Origin: Bacillus yapensis
GTDB lineage: Bacteria > Bacillota > Bacilli > Bacillales > Cytobacillaceae
NCBI RefSeq assembly: GCF_005280205.1
Contig: NZ_SUND01000005.1
Span: forward strand, 170,734-234,733
DNA length: 64,000 nucleotides
Direction: 5' to 3'
Position numbers and translations under genes: made by a program. The notes under the pieces are model-generated. The model saw nothing but the letters and a program-made list of their open reading frames with translations. It ran no database searches and had not been told where the DNA came from. Shown piece after piece: positions 60,502-64,000 of this stretch. The stretch's first letter is position 1; every line of letters starts with the position of its first letter.

Positions 60502-61857
60502 CTAGTTCAGATTTACACTTGGTGCGCTTGCTAAGCTACTATCTTCACGTTTTTGCGGCAGCACTAAGTTTAGTACCAATGCCACAATCGCTCCAGTCGC
60601 CGTACCTGATGAAATAAAATACGTCACTAAGCTTGGTAATCCGCTTAAAATGTCAGCTGGCATTAATACCGCAAACATAGCAGCCATGATGGATATACCA
60701 ATCACAAGCATATTTCTCTCAGTAAACGGAACTTCTTTTATCACCTTAAAACCATTCATCATAATAACCACACAAAGAATCGCAAACACACTATTGATAA
60801 CGACCGATGGGATACTCGCAATCACGTTCATGAGCTTCGGCATCATGCCAAGTACAAGTAAAATAACCCCACCAGCAATAATTGGCTTACGGCTTTTCAC
60901 ACCAGTTATCGCAATAATTCCTGCGTTTGAGGAATAACCTGTTACAGGTGTTCCTCCAAAGAAAGAACCAACGAAACACCCTAAGCCTTCACCAAATGCT
61001 CCACCATTTAGACGCTTATCTGTAAGCTCCTCTTCCGTCACTTTTCCAACCGTAAACCAAGTACCTGTTGTTTCAATCGTAACGATAAAATAAATAGCCA
61101 ACATAATGAGAATGGCATCTAATTCAAATGTTGGTGTTCCAAATGCAAAAATACTCGGCATTTGAAACCATGAAGCTGTTCCAACAGATGAGAAGTCAAC
61201 TAATCCAAAGAATGAGGCGGTGATAGACCCGATTCCAAGAGAAAAGATAACGGCTGCTACTTTGATATATTTTAATTTCGTTTTCGCTTTTTCACCTACA
61301 TACATACAGAAAATAAGAACTGCTGCTGTGATTAATGCAACAAGCATATTTGTTCCAAAGCTCCCTTGAGCTGTATAAATTGAATTAATCGCACTCGGCA
61401 TAAGAGAAATCCCCACTACAACGATAACCGTACCTGCTACAATCGGCGGTATGAACTTTCGAACCACTTTACTGAACACGCGGAGAGGATTACCCAATAG
61501 AGCGATTATCAATGCACCAGGAATCAAGCTTCCAATCATCGCTCCAATCCCAGAAGTTGTTCCAATTGCAGCAAGTGCGCTTAATGGAACGAATGATGGA
61601 CCCTGCATAACTGGAAGCTTCATCGCAAATCCAGCTTGAATAATGGTGGCAAGTCCACAAGCGATAAATGTCATTTGAATGAGTAGTGCACTATCAGGAA
61701 CAGAAAACGATAATAATCCCGCTAAAATAATCGGCGGAATAAAGAGATCCATCGCTAAAACATGTTGAAGCCCTAAGAATATAGACTGCATGGTAGAGAC
61801 TTGCGTTTTTTCAATCTTAACTTCCTCTGTTTCTAGTTTTCTAGCAGTACTTTCCAT
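60502..61857 (-). CDS. NCS2 xanthine/uracil-type permease
   Basis: A 451-aa nucleobase:cation symporter-2 transporter. Motifs: FLGLQHVLAMDLFIPPIILA, VMQGPSFVPLSALAAIG, and the family signature near 270-330 with GEGLGCFVGSFFGGTPVTGY followed by SSNAGIIAITG. First gene after the guanine riboswitch, and followed by the oxygenase after 16 bases. It should import xanthine, guanine or urate; the riboswitch favours a guanine-related ligand. AGGAGG-like AGGAAGAGGAGATTGG precedes the ATG. Confidence 0.9.
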   Translation of the reverse strand: MESTARKLETEEVKIEKTQVSTMQSIFLGLQHVLAMDLFIPPIILAGLLSFSVPDSALLIQMTFIACGLATIIQAGFAMKLPVMQGPSFVPLSALAAIGTTSGIGAMIGSLIPGALIIALLGNPLRVFSKVVRKFIPPIVAGTVIVVVGISLMPSAINSIYTAQGSFGTNMLVALITAAVLIFCMYVGEKAKTKLKYIKVAAVIFSLGIGSITASFFGLVDFSSVGTASWFQMPSIFAFGTPTFELDAILIMLAIYFIVTIETTGTWFTVGKVTEEELTDKRLNGGAFGEGLGCFVGSFFGGTPVTGYSSNAGIIAITGVKSRKPIIAGGVILLVLGMMPKLMNVIASIPSVVINSVFAILCVVIMMNGFKVIKEVPFTERNMLVIGISIMAAMFAVLMPADILSGLPSLVTYFISSGTATGAIVALVLNLVLPQKREDSSLASAPSVNLN

Positions 61858-61909
61858 TGATCCAATCTCCTCTTCCTTGTTGTGATTCTCATATAATCAA
61901 ATCCCTATG

Positions 61910-61967
61910 AAAAAAGCTCAAAGCACACTCCTTCTACTTGGTAGAAAAGCAGTGTACTTCGAGCCTT
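61910..61967 (-). terminator. Riboswitch-controlled terminator of the purine operon
   Basis: Long imperfect stem on the minus strand (GGCTCGAAGTACACTGC with its partner near GAGTGTGCTTTGAGC) followed by six T residues, between the aptamer and the permease gene. Confidence 0.8.
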
Positions 61968-62014
61968 TAATGTCGAAATACAAAAAGAAAAGATCGATCT
62001 TCTCTTTCGCTTTT

Positions 62015-62077
62015 CATAGTCGGTTCATTTACGGTAAACCGGTAGAAACTTGTAGGCCATATCCCCACGATTATATG
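62015..62077 (-). ncRNA. Guanine-type purine riboswitch aptamer
   Basis: On the minus strand CATATAATCGTGGGGATATG, then GCCTACAAGTTTCTACCGG, then CCGTAAATG, then GACTATG: the complete purine aptamer with P1 CATA..TATG and the conserved junction. The specificity base in the last junction (CCGACTATG) is C, giving the guanine class rather than adenine (U). It controls the permease-oxygenase operon. Confidence 0.95.
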
Positions 62078-62222
62078 AAAAATAGAAATATATTTTTGAT
62101 GATTGTAGTATAGCACCTCCTATCCCAATTGCAAGAGAATTTTCACTGTTTCGATAGGGATATTAGGACAAAAGTCGTGCTAACATCAGATGGGACAAGG
62201 GTTTTTCCACCACAAAAAATAA

Positions 62223-62289
62223 TTCGTATTTTTTATAGACTCATCCAGTTTTTTTCAATATAATGACCAATATATAACCAAAATACGAA
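62223..62289. promoter_or_regulatory. Guanine deaminase promoter flanked by a 10-bp inverted repeat
   Basis: TTCGTATTTT (62223-62232) and its exact complement AAAATACGAA (62280-62289) bracket a promoter TAGACT (62236), 17 bases, TATAAT (62259-62264). The right copy (AAATACGAACATT) also fits 12 of 13 positions of the Bacillus PurR box. Two copies this far apart suggest a pair of repressor sites. Confidence 0.55.
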
Positions 62290-62305
62290 CATTAAGGTGA
62301 TAAAA

Positions 62306-63670
62306 ATGAATGAACATACGTTTATTTTCCTAGGCACCGCTTTTACAAGTCAATCTTCCGAACAAATAGCGATCTTGAAGGACCATCTATTCTGTGTGAA
62401 TGAACATGGCTTGATCGAAAAAATCGTAGCCCCTGATAGCGCGGAATATCCAACATTACTAGATTCATATGAAGATACGCAGAACTTCCATCGCTTATCG
62501 GAAGGCCAGTATATTTTACCTGGTTTCGTTGATTTACATGTTCACGCTCCACAATGGGCACAATCTGGAACCGCACTTGATCGACCGCTCCATGATTGGT
62601 TACATACATATACTTTTCCACTGGAAGCGAAATTCTCTAATCTAGACTTCGCCACAAATGTTTATGAAGATTTAGTTCAAACCCTCCTAAATAACGGGAC
62701 AACAACAGCCCTTTATTTTGCAACAGTTCACAAAGAAGCAAGTCTTCTCCTTGCTGAAATCTGTGCGAAAAAAGGACAGCGTGGACTGGTTGGAAAAGTC
62801 GTCATGGATGATCCGGAGCAAAACCCAGACTACTATCGAGATTTCGATACAAAAACAGCCTTAAAAGATACAGAAGAGTTTATTCTTGCTGTGAAAAACT
62901 TAGGAGAAACAGTAAAACAAGGGGTATATCCTGTTGTGACACCAAGGTTTATTCCAAGTTGTACAGATGAGGCTTTAAAAGGTTTAGGAGAACTAGCAGA
63001 AAAATACGATACTCATATCCAGTCCCATTGTAGTGAAAGTGATTGGGAGCACCAATATGTTCACGGACGTTATGGGAAAAATGACGCTTTCGCCTTACAC
63101 CAGTTTGGCCTATTAGGCGATAAATCGGTCATGGCTCATTGTAATTTTTTATCCGACCAAGATGCTGATCTATTTGCAAAAACAGGTACAGCGATCGGAC
63201 ATTGTCCATTATCCAATGCTTATTTTGCGAATAGCGTTATTCCTATCAAGCGTTTTAAATCACTTGGAATCGACATTGGCCTTGGAACTGATATTTCGGC
63301 AGGTGCCACTCCAAGTCTCTATGATAATGCCAAACAAGCAGTAGTTTCTTCTAGAATGCTAGAGGATGGCGTGAACGGTGACCTTCCAGCTACAGAACGT
63401 GGGGTGCCAAATTCTCGCCTTACGATTAATGAGGCATTTTATTTGGCGACGGCTGTTGGAGGAGAAAGTCTAAGTCTTCCGATCGGTAGGATTGAAGAGA
63501 ATTATGCGTGGGATGTCCAAATTATTGATACAAAAGTTCCTACTGCTCGTCTCCCAATTTTTGATCCATCAGAAGATTTATACGATATTTTTCAAAAAAT
63601 CATCTATAATGTTCGACCAGAGAATATTCGTGAGGTGTGGGTACAAGGAGAAAGAGTCCATTCACGCTAA
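62306..63670 (+). CDS. guaD: Guanine deaminase
   Basis: A 454-aa amidohydrolase from ATG 62306 (AAGGTGA upstream; GTG 62297 is part of the ribosome site). Zinc motif GFVDLHVHAPQW (His78, His80), HIQSHCSES, MAHCNFLS and the catalytic aspartate in GLGTDISAG. PQWAQSG and CPLSNAYF segments mark the long guanine deaminase class (E. coli-like), not the short GuaD of B. subtilis. Produces xanthine, the expected substrate of the divergent oxygenase. Confidence 0.92.
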   Translation: MNEHTFIFLGTAFTSQSSEQIAILKDHLFCVNEHGLIEKIVAPDSAEYPTLLDSYEDTQNFHRLSEGQYILPGFVDLHVHAPQWAQSGTALDRPLHDWLHTYTFPLEAKFSNLDFATNVYEDLVQTLLNNGTTTALYFATVHKEASLLLAEICAKKGQRGLVGKVVMDDPEQNPDYYRDFDTKTALKDTEEFILAVKNLGETVKQGVYPVVTPRFIPSCTDEALKGLGELAEKYDTHIQSHCSESDWEHQYVHGRYGKNDAFALHQFGLLGDKSVMAHCNFLSDQDADLFAKTGTAIGHCPLSNAYFANSVIPIKRFKSLGIDIGLGTDISAGATPSLYDNAKQAVVSSRMLEDGVNGDLPATERGVPNSRLTINEAFYLATAVGGESLSLPIGRIEENYAWDVQIIDTKVPTARLPIFDPSEDLYDIFQKIIYNVRPENIREVWVQGERVHSR

Positions 63671-63716
63671 TATCCATAAAGAAAAGAGGCTGGGACATAA
63701 CTAGCTTCAAATAATG

Positions 63717-63754
63717 AGAAAGGTGAATTTGAGCGTACTCAAATTCACCTTTCT
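63717..63754. terminator. Strong hairpin at the insertion-sequence end
   Basis: Perfect 17-bp stem starting AGAAAGGTGAATTTGAG with 4-base loop CGTA. It may terminate both guaD and the transposase gene. Confidence 0.65.
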
Positions 63755-63782
63755 CTATTTGTGTGTTAATTTTTCTATTACC

Positions 63783-64000
63783 TTAGTTAATGGCAGTGAA
63801 TTTTCTTAAATTCACTGCCATTAACGCGAGACCCATTTCGTTTTCTACCTTCGATTTTCCTCGTACAGAAAATCGAGTAAAACGCAAATTAGCCTTCAAG
63901 AATCCAAAAACTGGTTCCACATCGATTTTGCGTTTTCGATAGATGGCACTCGTTTTCTCTTCTGAAAGCTTCGCTCTCACATATTCTTTTTGCTCTTCCC
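63783..64000 (-). CDS. Transposase C-terminus, IS1182-like (partial)
   Basis: The last 72 or so codons of a DDE transposase; the frame is open through the window edge. RKRKIDVEPVFGFLKANLRF carries the final catalytic Glu (in VEPVFG), followed by FSVRGKSKVENEMGLALMA and NLRKF, which are characteristic of IS1182 transposases. Whether the element is complete cannot be seen. Confidence 0.8.
   Translation of the reverse strand, partial: EEQKEYVRAKLSEEKTSAIYRKRKIDVEPVFGFLKANLRFTRFSVRGKSKVENEMGLALMAVNLRKFTAIN

Larger units (their letters stand above)
63686..64000 (-). mobile_element. IS1182-like insertion sequence, truncated by the window end
   Basis: The sequence GAGGCTGGGACATAA at 63686-63700 is like the terminal inverted repeat of many Firmicute insertion sequences. 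It is followed by a long perfect stem (63717-63754), a likely terminator, then the 3-prime end of a transposase. The other end lies beyond 64000. Confidence 0.6.

Noticed and set aside
61907..62113. 68-codon open frame on the plus strand
   Set aside because: It is antisense to the guanine riboswitch and its terminator and has no ribosome site.
1..64000. CRISPR array, tRNA or rRNA genes, prophage
   Set aside because: No regularly spaced repeats, no tRNA cloverleaf or rRNA sequence, and no phage structural genes were noticed on either strand. A covariance search was not possible.

Overview
The window looks like a chromosomal segment of a low-GC, endospore-forming-type Firmicute of the Bacillaceae/Planococcaceae kind. 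This rests on strong AGGAGG ribosome-binding sites, many GTG/TTG starts, lipobox lipoproteins, lysine and guanine riboswitches, cre-like and Fur-like sites, and gene sets arranged as in Bacillus subtilis (gntRKPZ, yxkF-msmX, ytcD-ytbD-ytbE, adaA-alkA-adaB, yfiY//yfiZ-yfhA). I do not assign a genus. No rRNA, tRNA, CRISPR array or prophage was seen.

Layout. 0-4.3 kb: a LytS-type sensor kinase, a LytTR response regulator broken by a one-base frameshift, and a CstA-family transporter, resembling a BtsSR/BtsT pyruvate-sensing and uptake unit. 4.3-7 kb: three related exported proteins of unknown function followed by their own signal peptidase I, the best candidate for an undescribed system. 7-11.8 kb: PucR-type regulator plus the MsmX sugar-ABC ATPase, then an HxlR regulator divergent from an MFS exporter and aldo/keto reductase. 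11.8-14.6 kb: a polar amino-acid ABC importer under a lysine riboswitch. 14.6-16.4 kb: a TnpB-only IS200/IS605-type element. 16.4-19.8 kb: two small membrane proteins, MarR plus MFS, and an Xre-type regulator with membrane segments. 20-25 kb: a decayed SPOR-domain remnant, intracellular subtilisin, and a four-gene two-component/ABC operon of the bacteriocin-immunity type. 25-29.6 kb: a short-chain dehydrogenase, two unknown membrane proteins, and two divergent lipoproteins, one fusing a shortened quinoprotein propeller to a CuA-like cupredoxin. 29.6-32.4 kb: alkylation-repair operon. 32.5-39 kb: iron-siderophore uptake (two binding proteins, two permeases, an esterase, a ferredoxin-NADP reductase) with Fur boxes. 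39-45.5 kb: phosphodiesterase, a five-gene membrane-stress-like operon (K+ channel, ATP-grasp, DUF350, lipoprotein) behind a SigW-like promoter, and a GH3 hexosaminidase. 45.6-50.8 kb: gluconate operon. 50.8-59.4 kb: purine permease, PadR unit, acetyltransferase, BCCT transporter, orphan EIIA and a nucleotidyltransferase. 59.5-63.7 kb: a purine unit, with a Rieske oxygenase and purine permease under a guanine riboswitch, divergent from guanine deaminase. The window ends inside an IS1182-like insertion sequence.

The most distinctive combinations are the exported-protein/signal-peptidase operon, the Rieske oxygenase embedded in guanine catabolism (a candidate oxygenase route from xanthine to urate), the SigW-like ATP-grasp/DUF350/channel operon and the propeller-CuA lipoprotein. 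All family assignments are from reading the sequence by eye; no database was searched.
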